A stretch of 38,700 nucleotides of DNA from VRUE01 sp963729995 (GCA_963729995.1 CAVSPF010000004.1:1-38700), one strand, 5' to 3'; shown: positions 1-7,587, numbered from the stretch's first letter. The notes: a model not told the origin generated them from the sequence alone. Numbers and translations are program-made.

Positions 1-1
1 G

Positions 2-433
2 GCTCCAAGCCTCCTAGTCGCCGTGTGCCGGAGGGCACCGGAGGCAATGATCTGCCTCAACTCAGCCGCGAGCTTTTGGGGCCTAAGCGACGAGATGCCC
101 GGCTCTGTCCACCTGGCGATCGCGCGCGGCAAGCACCGCCCGCAGATCGCCTACCCGCCGACACGGGTCCATGTCTTTGCTGCCGCGATGTTCTCCTTGG
201 GGCGCGTCCTGTGGAGGGTCGAGTCGGGCGAGACGATCGCCATAAGCTCCAAGGAGCGAACGGTCGTCGACCTTCTGCGGCTTCGCTCGCGGGTGGGACG
301 TGATCTGGCGCTCTCAGCGCTGCGCCGCTACCTGCAGGGTGGTGACGCGAAGCCAGGCGAGCTGCTGGCGCTGGCGCGCCGGCTGCGAGTCGGCTCGGTC
401 ATGGCCGAGATGATGGAGCCTCTGCTGGCGTGA
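2..433 (+). CDS. AbiEi-like antitoxin of a type IV toxin-antitoxin pair, 5' end outside window
   Basis: The reading frame is open to the left edge, so the N-terminus is missing; a start at the internal ATG/GTG codons would cut into the conserved core. The visible part reads LNSAASFWGLSD, then a VHLAI strand and a helical C-terminus, which is the pattern of AbiEi-type antitoxins (N-terminal winged helix, C-terminal antitoxin domain). In that family the protein represses its own promoter and neutralises the AbiEii nucleotidyltransferase. The stop overlaps a GTG at 430 that begins a typical AbiEii N-terminus, the usual coupled arrangement, but that partner is broken (next entry). Family assignment is by eye. 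Whether the orphan antitoxin still functions is unknown. Confidence 0.65.
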   Translation, partial: APSLLVAVCRRAPEAMICLNSAASFWGLSDEMPGSVHLAIARGKHRPQIAYPPTRVHVFAAAMFSLGRVLWRVESGETIAISSKERTVVDLLRLRSRVGRDLALSALRRYLQGGDAKPGELLALARRLRVGSVMAEMMEPLLA

Positions 434-480
434 CCGAACGCACGCCCCAGCAGGCCTATCTCGACCTGCAGAAACTCGCG
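430..480 (+). pseudogene. AbiEii toxin remnant, first ~17 codons only
   Basis: From the GTG at 430, overlapping the AbiEi stop by 4 nt, the frame reads MTERTPQQAYLDLQKLA, the expected start of an AbiEii-type nucleotidyltransferase toxin (a helix beginning AYLDLQ.LAR is common in the family). After about position 480 the family resemblance stops and the DNA becomes the antisense of a sigma-factor fragment. The toxin is therefore truncated by a rearrangement, leaving a solitary antitoxin upstream. Confidence 0.55.
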
Positions 481-913
481 TCCCCTGGAGCGGCCACTGC
501 GTGGCCGCGGCGAGCATCGCTTCCTGCACCGCGTCCTCGGAGTCGGCGAAGTCGCCGAAGCGGCGCACGACCGCGGCGAGGACCTGCGGCGCCGCCGAGC
601 CTTTGGCGGCGATCTCGATCGCCCGATCGAGCGAGTCGACGTCGACTATCCGGTAACCGGCGAGCAGCTCCTTTGACTCCGGGAACGGGCCGTCGGTGAC
701 GACCGGCACGGCGACGCCGTCGGAGACGACGAACTTGGCCTGCTCCGGCGCCGTCAGCGCCTGGCCCTCGACGAACTCGCCGCGCTCGGTCAGCTCGTCG
801 TTGAGATCGTGCTGGTAGGCGATGTGGGCCTCGATCTCCTCTGGCGTCCAGGAGCTCATCGGGGGAATGCTCTCGTCGACCCCGCCGTAGTTCTGCAGCC
901 TCATGAACTTCAT
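481..913 (-). pseudogene. Chimera of YCII/DGPF-domain protein and ECF sigma factor fragment
   Basis: Translation starts at the ATG ending at 913, with GGAGA just upstream. Residues 1 to about 105 are a YCII-related (DGPF) protein: MKFMRL start, helix WTPEEIEAHIAYQ, VTDGPFPESKE core. At about residue 106 the sequence switches without a stop to QVLAAVVRRFGDF followed by DAVQEAMLAAATQWP, the N-terminal region 2 of the ECF sigma factor that normally sits just downstream of such YCII genes. The rest of the sigma gene is missing: at about 480 it abuts the AbiEii stub, and the frame runs on as meaningless antisense of the antitoxin gene to 314. An in-frame deletion plus a second breakpoint explains the structure. 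The YCII half is slightly short and probably lost its last strand. Confidence 0.6.
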
Positions 914-1146
914 CTCGCTTCTCCTTGTCTCGTCGCACCCAGATTGGCGCGTTCACAGGTAAGTCGGAGCCGCCGCCACATTCTCGACATGCGGTGCGGA
1001 TGGGGACGGCGCGCTTGCTCCCGCTCGGCCGCACAAGGAAAAGTGCTTTGCCCGTGGGTCAGACGGCCCATCGTCCGATCGAGGCATCGGTTCGAGGCGA
1101 GTTCCTGCGCCGCTGTGCGGCCTGGGGGCGATGCTACGGTTCGTTT

Positions 1147-1671
1147 GTGTCCCCGCGTTGGCCTCTCAGCCGCATGTTCGCGATCCTTGCGATCGCGTTT
1201 GTGGCGACCGGAGTCGCGCAGGCGAAGCTCACCAACTACCACATAGTGCTTGGTAAATCGATCGGCGCGGTTTCAGTCGGCATGACCCGCGCGCAAGTCG
1301 AAGGCCTGCTCGGCCCTGGCCTCGTGATAGGCCGAAAGGGGGTGCGGGGCGAGCTTTGGTCGAAGCTGGGCCTGACCTTCTTCTTCAAAGGGTCCTCGCG
1401 ATCTGCGAAGAACTTCGGCGGCGAGACGAGCAACGTCGGCTACGAGACACCGCAGCACATTCGGGTCACCTCGACCACCGCCGAGGTTGAAGGCGCCTAT
1501 CCGTCGCTGCATTGCGCCGCCAGCCAAGACAGCAACCCGAACCGTCCATGGAAGAGCTGCACGCGCCACGGTCCGACCCGGCGCGTCACGATTTTCTACT
1601 TCGACGCGCAGGGCGGGGGCGACGTCACCAGGATCGCCGTCGGAGCAAGCTCGCTCACGTCGATGTCGTAG
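1147..1671 (+). CDS. Secreted protein of unknown function
   Basis: A GTG at 1147 gives MSPRWPLSRMFAILAIAF followed by VATGVAQAK, a textbook signal peptide with an arginine n-region, hydrophobic core and AQA cleavage site. The ATG at 1174 would lose the positive n-region. The mature part (~148 aa) begins with a segment LGKSIGAVSVGMTRAQVEGLLG; such a G-M-T-x-x-x-V/E-LG pattern is typical of SmpA/BamE-like or related small secreted beta-alpha proteins in which a helix follows 'GMT'. Two cysteines (in SLHCAAS and KSCTRH) may form a disulfide. It stands alone. I do not recognise a named family; the BamE-like resemblance is only a local pattern. Confidence 0.6.
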   Translation: MSPRWPLSRMFAILAIAFVATGVAQAKLTNYHIVLGKSIGAVSVGMTRAQVEGLLGPGLVIGRKGVRGELWSKLGLTFFFKGSSRSAKNFGGETSNVGYETPQHIRVTSTTAEVEGAYPSLHCAASQDSNPNRPWKSCTRHGPTRRVTIFYFDAQGGGDVTRIAVGASSLTSMS

Positions 1672-1852
1672 CGAGCGTACCTGAGGACTCAGTACCTGCC
1701 ACGACCCTTTCTGTCCGCCAGGCGATCGCAATACTGCGGCTCGGCACGTCAGCCGCTGCCGCCTAGGACGGCTGTCGACGGGCAAGAAGGGGAGAGTGCA
1801 CTGCCCTCAGCTGAGTGAGTTCTTCTCCCGCTTCATCTTCACCTATCTGGCG

Positions 1853-2254
1853 CTAGTCAGCCCACCAATCGCGCTGGCCATCGACGTCTTCGCGCGGAGC
1901 CTCGCCGAGATTGGGCGCGCCGATGACGAGGATCTCGAGGCCCTCCGGCCCGGCCTCGTAGCCTTGCCACGTACCGGGCGGGACGCGCACCGCGTCCCAT
2001 TCCTTGAGCCCGACGATCTCGTCGTCGAGCTTCATCCGCCCGCTCCCGCGCAGGACCACGTACACCTCCTCCTGCTTCTTGTGCGTGTGGCCGTACGGAA
2101 AGCGATAGTTGGGCGGGACGCGCTGGTAGCTCAGGCCGGATTTCTCGAGCTCGAGCGCCTCGGTCGCCAAGCGGAACTCCAGGTCCGGCGCGCCGTCGAA
2201 CCTGGACCCGAGGTCCTCCAGGTCCCCCTTGAGGTTCCTGAGAGTGAACGGCAC
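1853..2254 (-). CDS. Single-domain cupin protein
   Basis: 133 aa, GTG start. Cupin motif 1 is present at about residues 55-73 (G-HTHKKQEEVYVVLRGSG: HxH, then E, then G), giving three of the metal-binding residues. Motif 2 is VPPGTWQGYEAG, where the usual histidine after PxGxx is glutamine, so a fourth protein ligand is missing. Single-domain cupins of this kind are small-molecule isomerases, dioxygenases or sugar-binding proteins; the substrate cannot be deduced. A -10-like TAGGAT lies 6 nt before the start codon (minus strand), suggesting a leaderless message. Confidence 0.75.
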   Translation of the reverse strand: MPFTLRNLKGDLEDLGSRFDGAPDLEFRLATEALELEKSGLSYQRVPPNYRFPYGHTHKKQEEVYVVLRGSGRMKLDDEIVGLKEWDAVRVPPGTWQGYEAGPEGLEILVIGAPNLGEAPREDVDGQRDWWAD

Positions 2255-2260
2255 GGCGCG

Positions 2261-2266
2261 ATCCTA
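2261..2266 (-). promoter_or_regulatory. -10 box of cupin gene, leaderless arrangement
   Basis: On the minus strand TAGGAT is followed by 6 nt and the GTG start at 2254. The transcript would begin at or next to the start codon. No Shine-Dalgarno sequence is present between box and start. Assignment rests on position and the TANNNT pattern that recurs in this window. Confidence 0.4.
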
Positions 2267-2482
2267 TGGCACCCTTGGCTGAGGTCGCCTCGCTTCCACA
2301 ACGCTCACTTGCGCCTCTGGCCGAATCCCCGATCTCCGTCTACCTGGCCGGCGTCGGACTCGGCATGGGAGAGCAAGCTGCCGCCGGCCCAGCGGCGCAC
2401 TCTTGGCTGGCGCGGCAATGCCCAGCCTGCGCGGTTGGAGTGACGGGGCGGCGCCAGGCATGCGCCCCTACACTGCGCAGGG

Positions 2483-2842
2483 ATGTCCGCCGAGCAGGTC
2501 GACAGCTACCTGCGCGATCTCGAGGAGCCGAAGCGCACGACGCTTCAAGAGCTGCGCCACACAATTCTCGAGATCGTCCCAGAGGCCGAAGAGGGGATCT
2601 CATACCGCGTCCCCGCGTTCCGTTTGCACGGCAAGGTAATCGCGGGATTTGCGGCGTTCAAGAATCACCTGAGTTACCTGCCCTTCAGCGGCTCTGTCCT
2701 CGGCCAGCTTGCCGATGAGCTCGACGGCTACACGATGACCAAGAGCTCGCTGCACTTCCCGATCGACCGCCCCCTGCCGAAGGCGCTTGTCAAGAAATTG
2801 ATCGCCGTGCGTCTCGCGGATGCAGGTCTGCCCTCGCGCTAA
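2483..2842 (+). CDS. DUF1801 / YdhG-like protein
   Basis: 119 aa. N-terminal helices VDSYLRDLEEPKRTTLQELRHTI, then the characteristic segment EGISYRVPAFRLHGKVIAGFAAFKNHLSYLPFSG and C-terminal SLHFPIDRPLPKALVKKLIAVR match DUF1801 proteins (YdhG; B. subtilis Fra frataxin-like iron chaperone shares the fold). An iron-chaperone role is known only for a few members, so it is not claimed here. TACACT at 2469-2474 lies 8 nt before the ATG and fits a -10 box for a leaderless or very short leader transcript. It is a single gene with no operon partner. Confidence 0.8.
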   Translation: MSAEQVDSYLRDLEEPKRTTLQELRHTILEIVPEAEEGISYRVPAFRLHGKVIAGFAAFKNHLSYLPFSGSVLGQLADELDGYTMTKSSLHFPIDRPLPKALVKKLIAVRLADAGLPSR

Positions 2843-2975
2843 GCGCCGGTTCTCGCCGACTCCGACGGCGAGCAGCTGGTCGATCTGTTCCTCTATCTCC
2901 GCCAATGGCACCCCCTTGGAGCGGGCGAAAGAGCGATGGCTGCGCACGGCCGGGTGGCTGATACTCTCGGTCCGC

Positions 2976-3641
2976 ATGCGAGGCCGCGGCTCTCGAGCGC
3001 CCATAACGCGCACGCGCAGGCGCGCCACGAGGAGCGCCCTGCTTGTGATGCTCGCGGCGTCGATGGCGCTCCCCACATTCGTGGCCGCGTCTCACAAGAG
3101 CTCACCGAGAATCCCGGCCTGCTCGGCTCTGTCGCGCAGCGCAATCGCGCATCTGGTGGGGACCGGCCCGCTGGGGCTCATCAAGAAGACCGGCAACCTT
3201 TGCGTCTTTACGGGCCAAAGGCCTGGGCACTACAAACCTGCGCTCACGATCCAGATCGTCCCCTGGAGCAAGAAACTGTTTTCCGTGGCCGAACGCGACG
3301 CCGTGCAATCGGCCACACGGGAACACGAGCAGTTCGGCGTCGTGAGCAGGGCGCTGAAGGTCGGGAAGAAGGCGTTCTTTGTGTCCGGCACGACGACGAG
3401 CGCATCGCTGCCGCCATGTGGCTCTGAAGAAGCGCCAGCGCCGTCGCCACTGGAAATACGCACCGGCCCGATCTGTGCTGGTGAGCCCGCGCTCACGCAC
3501 ATCACTGTGATTGGGTACGGACCCTCGCCCAGCGGCGTAGAGCTGATGGTGTCAGCCGGCGGCGTCGCGCAGCAGGGCGACATATCCTTGATACACGTGA
3601 TCACCCTGGTCAAGGATGTCCTCTCCGGCAAGATCCATTGA
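2976..3641 (+). CDS. Secreted protein of unknown function
   Basis: ATG at 2976 was chosen because it gives a signal peptide: arginine-rich n-region RGRGSRAPITRTRRRATR, then hydrophobic ALLVMLAASMALPTFVAA. The upstream open frame from 2820 overlaps the preceding gene and has no signal features. Mature part ~185 aa with four cysteines (PACSAL, NLCVFTG, PPCGSE, PICAGE), suggesting disulfides. The layout, with an early 'CSALS..AIA..VG' helix followed by 'CVFTG', recalls the DUF3558 group of actinobacterial secreted proteins, though no lipobox is present. TACTCT (2962-2967) is 8 nt before the start. Function unknown. Confidence 0.6.
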   Translation: MRGRGSRAPITRTRRRATRSALLVMLAASMALPTFVAASHKSSPRIPACSALSRSAIAHLVGTGPLGLIKKTGNLCVFTGQRPGHYKPALTIQIVPWSKKLFSVAERDAVQSATREHEQFGVVSRALKVGKKAFFVSGTTTSASLPPCGSEEAPAPSPLEIRTGPICAGEPALTHITVIGYGPSPSGVELMVSAGGVAQQGDISLIHVITLVKDVLSGKIH

Positions 3642-4285
3642 GCTGCGCTGGGGTCGCGAGCCCGGGGCGGCTCGGGCAGGCGATGCTCGGCCGGGCAAGC
3701 GTCCTGTCACCTGCCTTCGCGTAGTTGCGAGCGTGTAGGCGGACGCCGCTCACGTGCCTGCTCGGGACGAGACGCAGGCGTCCGCGCCGCCACCGAGTTC
3801 GCGCTTGCTTTCCGCGGAAGGAAGCCTGTCGATCCGCCAGATAATGGAGGCGACGCTCTGGCCGCGGGGGGCGCATGGCGCTCTCTCCCATGAGACGGCC
3901 CTCGACCTCTACGGGCTCAGCGACGTCAATCCGGCGAAGATCCACATCACGGTCCCCCACGGCGTCTGCACCATCGGGCTCGCAAGATAATCGCCCATCG
4001 AGCGCCCGGTCAGCCTCGCCGCCGCCCCCCTGCGCAGGCAGTAGACAGCAGTTTTCTTGGCTCCCCGCCAGCGGTACGCAGGCGCCCTGCTCCGCCTATG
4101 CCCGGCGTGCGCATTCGGCGCCTGGGCTCTCCTGTACCCGCCGGTTGCGGGGGCGCTCTGTCGGGCCTGGACCTGGTCATCTGAGTAGCGCTCTGTTTGT
4201 AGTGCTCGCACTGATCGTAGGCTTCTTTCCGAGAAGTGGCAATGCCTCCTGACGTGAGAAGCCGACTGCTGACTGCGAGCGTGAC
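3642..4285. other. Gene-poor stretch containing an AbiEi scrap
   Basis: Between the secreted protein and the TetR gene. Apart from the AbiEi fragment at 3841-3960 no convincing coding sequence was seen in either strand; the longer frames here are antisense shadows. The fragment suggests the stretch is decayed accessory DNA. Confidence 0.5.
3841..3960 (+). pseudogene. Fragment of a second AbiEi-like antitoxin
   Basis: In the frame that ends at 3990 the translation includes MEATLWPRG, ALSHETALDLYGLSDVNPAKI and HITVP. That run is the conserved middle of AbiEi-type antitoxins (end of winged helix, 'LSHETAL..YGLSD..P..IHITVP'). Neither the N-terminal winged helix nor the C-terminal domain is present: the upstream part is unrelated proline/serine-rich translation and the frame stops 10 codons later. 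It is a remnant from a different copy than the gene at the window start, as the two sequences differ strongly. Confidence 0.55.
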
Positions 4286-4858
4286 TCAGGCGAGCGCTGA
4301 TCGAATCAGCTCGGCGGCCGCCCTTCCTGCGAGCTCTACGGGCTCGGTGCTCCGCAGCGCGCGGCTGAGCACGAACGCACCCTCCAGCGCAGCAAGCATC
4401 TGGATCACGAGCCGCCGGGCCTCCTTCCGCTGGATACCTTCGGCCACGAAGCGCTCGGTTCCACCTTTGATCCAGACGTCGAAGACGTCGGCGCACGCCT
4501 GGCGCAGCTCCTCGTTGGTGCTCGACACCTCCAGGGCGACCGTCGCGATCGGGCAGGCGTCGGCGTAGTCGGTCTCGCGCAGCGTCTGCGCGGCGCCGGC
4601 GAAGAAGTTGCTGACGCCGGTGACCAAGTCGACGTCGGGTCCGACCAACTCGACGAAGAGCAGCCCGTAGAGCGCCCCGGAGCGGCGGATCGTCTCGGCG
4701 CCCAGCTCCTCCTTGCCGCCGGGGAAGAAGTGGTAGAGCGAGCCAAAGGGAGCGCCCGCCTCCTCGACGATCTGCTTGACGCCCGTGCCCATGTAGCCCT
4801 GGCGGCGAAACAGCTCCCCGCTCGTCTCCAGGATTCGATCCTTGGTATCGCTTGCCAC
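4286..4858 (-). CDS. TetR/AcrR family transcriptional regulator
   Basis: 190 aa, GTG start with GGAGG 6 nt upstream. Residues 5-50 form the TetR helix-turn-helix: KDRILETSGELFRRQGY, TGVKQIVEEAGAPFGSLYHFFPGGKEEL. The C-terminal ligand domain has the DACPIATVALEVSSTNEELR segment seen in the LmrA/YxaF-like branch. It is divergent from the alpha/beta hydrolase at 4951 with 92 bp between, so the hydrolase and its own gene are the likely targets. The ligand is unknown. Confidence 0.88.
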   Translation of the reverse strand: MASDTKDRILETSGELFRRQGYMGTGVKQIVEEAGAPFGSLYHFFPGGKEELGAETIRRSGALYGLLFVELVGPDVDLVTGVSNFFAGAAQTLRETDYADACPIATVALEVSSTNEELRQACADVFDVWIKGGTERFVAEGIQRKEARRLVIQMLAALEGAFVLSRALRSTEPVELAGRAAAELIRSALA

Positions 4859-4913
4859 ACGACCTCCTCGTCTCCGACCTTGCTCCAGCGGTCAATGCTA
4901 GGTTGTCGCATAC

Positions 4914-4925
4914 TAGAGCGATCTA
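4914..4925. promoter_or_regulatory. Candidate TetR operator in the divergent intergenic region
   Basis: TAGA-gcga-TCTA is a short inverted repeat in the 92-bp gap between the TetR gene and the hydrolase. It sits about 25 bp before the hydrolase start, where a repressor would block transcription. The arms are only 4 bp, so this is a weak candidate; nothing stronger was found in the gap. Confidence 0.25.
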
Positions 4926-4950
4926 TCAAATCAAGGACAGGGGGTGAGAG

Positions 4951-5802
4951 ATGCCGGAGGTCGAGCTGTCGGCCGGGGTCATCGAGTACGAGGACACGGG
5001 CGGCGAGGGATCGACGATGGTCATGGTGCACGGCCTCTCCGACAGCCGCCACTGGCGCAAGGTCGTCGCTGAGCTCAGTCCCGAGTACCGCTGCGTCTCG
5101 CCGACGCTGCCGCTCGGCTCCCACCGCCGGCCGATGAAGCCCGACGCCGACCTCTCGCTGCGGGGCATGGGCCGCATCCTCGCCGGGCTCATCGAGCGGC
5201 TCGACCTGAGCGACGTCACGCTCTGCTTCAACGATTGGAGCGCCGCGCAGACGATGATCGCCGACGGCCTGATGGATCGGGTCGGGCGGCTTGTCCTGGT
5301 CTCCTGCGAGACCGCCGACAACTATCCGCCGGGGCTTGGCGGCATGGCGGTCTGGGCCTCCGCGAAGATGCCCGGAGGCATCTCGCTGATGCGCCAGGTC
5401 TTGCTCCGTCGCCGCATCCGGAACCTGCCCTTCGTCTACGGGCAGATGTCGAAGCGGGGCGTTCCCGACGAGCTGATGCGCGAATGGCTGGAGCCGCTGA
5501 AGCGCCCCGAGATTCGCCGCGACCTGCGCAAGTACGCGGGCGATGCCATGAACGGCAAACGGGCGATGCGCGCCGCGTCGTCCGCGCTCGACTCCTTCAA
5601 GCGCCCGGTCCTGGTCGTTTGGGACGAGGAGGGAAAGATGATGCCCAACCGCTCCGGCCGCGAGCTCGCCGAAGCGTTTCCGAACAGCCGGCTGGTCGAG
5701 CTTCCCGACTGCTACACCCTGATCCCCGAGGACCAGCCGGTTGCGCTGGCGAAGGCAATCGGCGAGTTTGTCGATGGGGAAAGCGAGTCTCCTGGCAGCT
5801 AG
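4951..5802 (+). CDS. Alpha/beta-hydrolase fold protein with atypical active site
   Basis: 283 aa, ATG preceded by GGGGGTGAG. N-terminal MVMVHGLSDSRHW is the oxyanion-hole strand of alpha/beta hydrolases. At the nucleophile elbow (about residues 91-97) the sequence is CFNDWSAAQ, so aspartate occupies the nucleophile position as in haloalkane dehalogenases and epoxide hydrolases rather than the serine of GxSxG. The acid strand region is RPVLVVWDEEGKMMP. At the place of the catalytic histidine, normally GH before P-EDQP, it reads CYTLIPEDQP, so histidine is replaced by tyrosine. A normal Asp-His-Asp triad is therefore not visible. Divergent from a TetR gene that probably controls it. Substrate unknown. 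Confidence 0.8.
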   Translation: MPEVELSAGVIEYEDTGGEGSTMVMVHGLSDSRHWRKVVAELSPEYRCVSPTLPLGSHRRPMKPDADLSLRGMGRILAGLIERLDLSDVTLCFNDWSAAQTMIADGLMDRVGRLVLVSCETADNYPPGLGGMAVWASAKMPGGISLMRQVLLRRRIRNLPFVYGQMSKRGVPDELMREWLEPLKRPEIRRDLRKYAGDAMNGKRAMRAASSALDSFKRPVLVVWDEEGKMMPNRSGRELAEAFPNSRLVELPDCYTLIPEDQPVALAKAIGEFVDGESESPGS

Positions 5803-5858
5803 CCAGGCGTAGGGTCATAACCACGCGGCCCCACTGCTGGACGGCAGTCTAGCCACGT

Positions 5859-5874
5859 TATACTCCAGGTGTAT
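5859..5874 (+). promoter_or_regulatory. vapB -10 box and overlapping inverted repeat
   Basis: TATACT at 5859-5864 is 8 nt before the vapB ATG at 5873, so the mRNA is probably leaderless. The inverted repeat ATAC-(tccaggt)-GTAT, 5860-5863 and 5871-5874, overlaps both the -10 box and the start codon. Autorepression by VapB or the VapBC complex at such sites is normal for the family; binding here is inferred. Confidence 0.5.
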
Positions 5875-6088
5875 GACGCAGAAGATGGGTGCCAAGGGGC
5901 AGGTCGTGATCCCTAAAGGCTTGCGCGATCAGGCCGGCCTCGGTCCCGGCTCAGACGTCTCGTTTGAGCCGGTCGACGACGGGATCGTCGTCCGTAGGGC
6001 TGACCGTCACGCGAAGCTGCGCGGAAGGTTCGCCGGCAGCGGCATGGCCTCCCGGCTGCTCGAGGATCGCCGCAAAGAGCCGCGGTAG
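5873..6088 (+). CDS. vapB: VapB antitoxin, AbrB/SpoVT type
   Basis: 71 aa. N-terminal swapped-hairpin DNA-binding domain: MGAKGQVVIPKGLRDQAGLGPGSDVSFEPVDDGIVVRR (residues ~5-45). The C-terminal LRGRFAGSGMASRLLEDRRKEPR is the toxin-binding tail. Three nt separate its stop from the VapC start, so the two are cotranscribed. The antitoxin neutralises VapC and, with it, represses the promoter. Confidence 0.88.
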   Translation: MTQKMGAKGQVVIPKGLRDQAGLGPGSDVSFEPVDDGIVVRRADRHAKLRGRFAGSGMASRLLEDRRKEPR

Positions 6089-6091
6089 CCC

Positions 6092-6487
6092 GTGCCGTCC
6101 TGTCTGGACTCCTGGTCCGTGCTGTCGTGGCTGGACGGAGACGAGCCAGCCGCGAGTGTGGTGGACGAAACACTGAAGCGCGAACGCCCGGCGATGAGCT
6201 GGATCAATCTGGTGGAGGTCCATTACCGGACGGCTCGTGACCATGGCAAGGAAGAGGCGGATCGCGTGCTGGAGGAACTTCGCCCCCAGATCACCGAGCA
6301 CCTACCGGGTGTGTCGGCGATGCGAGCCGCTGCGGAGCTGAAGGCGAAGCACCCGATGGCGCTTGCCGATTGCTTCGCCGTCGCCCTGGCTGCAGCTGAG
6401 GGGGCTGTGCTTCTCACCGGCGACCCGGAGATCGTTGACCTGGACGAGGGGCTCCCCTGCGAGGTCAGCGACCTTCGCGCTCGCTAA
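6092..6487 (+). CDS. vapC: VapC toxin, PIN-domain ribonuclease
   Basis: 131 aa from a GTG 3 nt after vapB. PIN-domain acidic residues are in place: D6 in CLDSWSVLSWL, E42 in INLVEVHYR, D93 in LADCFAVALA, D111 in LLTGDPEI. PIN toxins are Mg-dependent endoribonucleases that cut tRNA or rRNA; the target here cannot be told. All catalytic residues are retained, so the pair looks functional. A GC-rich stem-loop follows at 6516-6533. Confidence 0.88.
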   Translation: MPSCLDSWSVLSWLDGDEPAASVVDETLKRERPAMSWINLVEVHYRTARDHGKEEADRVLEELRPQITEHLPGVSAMRAAAELKAKHPMALADCFAVALAAAEGAVLLTGDPEIVDLDEGLPCEVSDLRAR

Positions 6488-6515
6488 TCGAGTCAACCAA
6501 CGCCCGCGTGCGTGC

Positions 6516-6533
6516 CTGGGAGGATCGTCCCAG
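6516..6533 (+). terminator. Stem-loop after vapBC
   Basis: CTGGGA-ggatcg-TCCCAG forms a perfect 6-bp stem 29 nt after the vapC stop. There is no T-run after it, so intrinsic termination is possible but unproven. Confidence 0.3.
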
Positions 6534-6591
6534 TGGCCTCGCAACCGCAAGGATAACCGCATAGGCTTTAGCTTCCCCCGGGAACGCAGTC

Positions 6592-7443
6592 ATGGGCATT
6601 TTCGACGAGGCAATCAGAGAGCATCTGGAGCTGAAGCGCCAGCACGGCGCCGGTGCGTCCGAGCTGAAGCAGCTCGAGGACGAGGCGTTCGGTCTGCCGG
6701 AGCGGCCGGGCAGCGAGGAGGCCATGCCCGAGGAGCTCGCCGAGGCGCCGACCGAATTCATTGCCCAGCCGGAGACGGCTGAGATCTCCGCCGCGGAGCC
6801 GGCGCCGGAGCAGGAGTTGGCGGAGGAGGAGCCCGAAGCCACCGAGGAGAAGCAGCCGGAGGTTGCCGAGAAGGCACCCGCGCGCCGCGAGTCGGCGGCT
6901 GAGATCGCCGACCTGCAGGAGGCCCCGCAACCCGGGCCAGGGGAGCCCTCGGAGGGACCATCCACGCAGGAGCGACAGGCGATCGCCGAGCAGCCGACCG
7001 AGCTTTACGACATGGAGGAGGAGCTGGCGGCATCAGCGCCCGCGCCCTCGGAGGAGGAGTTGATCGAGGAGGGGATCGGCGAGCCGCGCCTTGCCCCCGT
7101 CGACCCACTCTCGGGCCTGGAGCAGTCAGGCGACGTCGAGGCGGGCGGCGAGGATACGGGCGCCGCCGCGGTTGAGGCGGACGAGGAAGAGGACGACGAC
7201 TTCTTCGACGAACAGCGACTCTCCGACGAGCTGGATCAGGCCCTGGAGGCGCCAAGCGAGGACGAGGAGGAGCAGGAGGACTGGGAGCCCGAGGAGCAGG
7301 AGCTGGACCGGGGGGAGCCGGCCCGGCCCCGGTCCGAAGAGGACCTGCTCGAGGAGACCCCCGACTTCCTCGAGGAGGCCCCAGAGGCCGACCAGCTCTG
7401 GTTCGAGCAGAAGCCGCCGAAGGACTTCGACTTCGACGACTGA
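6592..7443 (+). CDS. Highly acidic, mostly disordered protein
   Basis: 283 aa, about a third Glu/Asp. The first ~45 residues (MGIFDEAIREHLELKRQHGA, SELKQLEDEAFG) form a charged amphipathic helix that looks conserved, and the rest is low-complexity Glu/Pro/Ala with short acidic-hydrophobic motifs (LYDMEEEL, DDDFFDEQRLSDELDQAL, EEDLLEETPDFLEE, QLWFEQKPPKDFDFDD). No signal peptide or membrane segment. The ordered N-terminus and aromatic C-terminus suggest a protein-binding scaffold or charge-rich regulator. I recall similar proteins as hypothetical in Solirubrobacterales-type genomes, but the function is unknown. The tRNA-Ala gene follows 26 bp later. Confidence 0.8.
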   Translation: MGIFDEAIREHLELKRQHGAGASELKQLEDEAFGLPERPGSEEAMPEELAEAPTEFIAQPETAEISAAEPAPEQELAEEEPEATEEKQPEVAEKAPARRESAAEIADLQEAPQPGPGEPSEGPSTQERQAIAEQPTELYDMEEELAASAPAPSEEELIEEGIGEPRLAPVDPLSGLEQSGDVEAGGEDTGAAAVEADEEEDDDFFDEQRLSDELDQALEAPSEDEEEQEDWEPEEQELDRGEPARPRSEEDLLEETPDFLEEAPEADQLWFEQKPPKDFDFDD

Positions 7444-7469
7444 GTCGCCGCGCCTACACTTCCTGGCGC

Positions 7470-7542
7470 GGGGCCATAGCTCAGCTGGAAGAGCGCCGCC
7501 TTTGCAAGGCGGAGGTCGCCGGTTCGAGCCCGGCTGGCTCCA
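7470..7542 (+). tRNA. tRNA-Ala, anticodon UGC
   Basis: All four arms fold: acceptor GGGGCCA/TGGCTCC (one G-T pair), D-arm GCTC/GAGC, anticodon stem CCGCC/GGCGG with loop TTTGCAA (anticodon TGC at 7503-7505), and T-arm GCCGG-TTCGAGC-CCGGC. Discriminator A at 7542; no CCA is encoded. Confidence 0.97.
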
Positions 7543-7566
7543 TCGCCCGGCCAGCCCCCTGGGCGT

Positions 7567-7584
7567 GGCGACACAACCGTCGCC
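7567..7584. terminator. Stem-loop between tRNA-Ala and converging gene
   Basis: GGCGAC-acaacc-GTCGCC is a perfect 6-bp hairpin in the 45-bp gap between tRNA-Ala and the stop of the minus-strand gene. Being symmetric, it could stop transcription from either side. No U-tract follows. Confidence 0.3.
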
Positions 7585-7587
7585 GAG

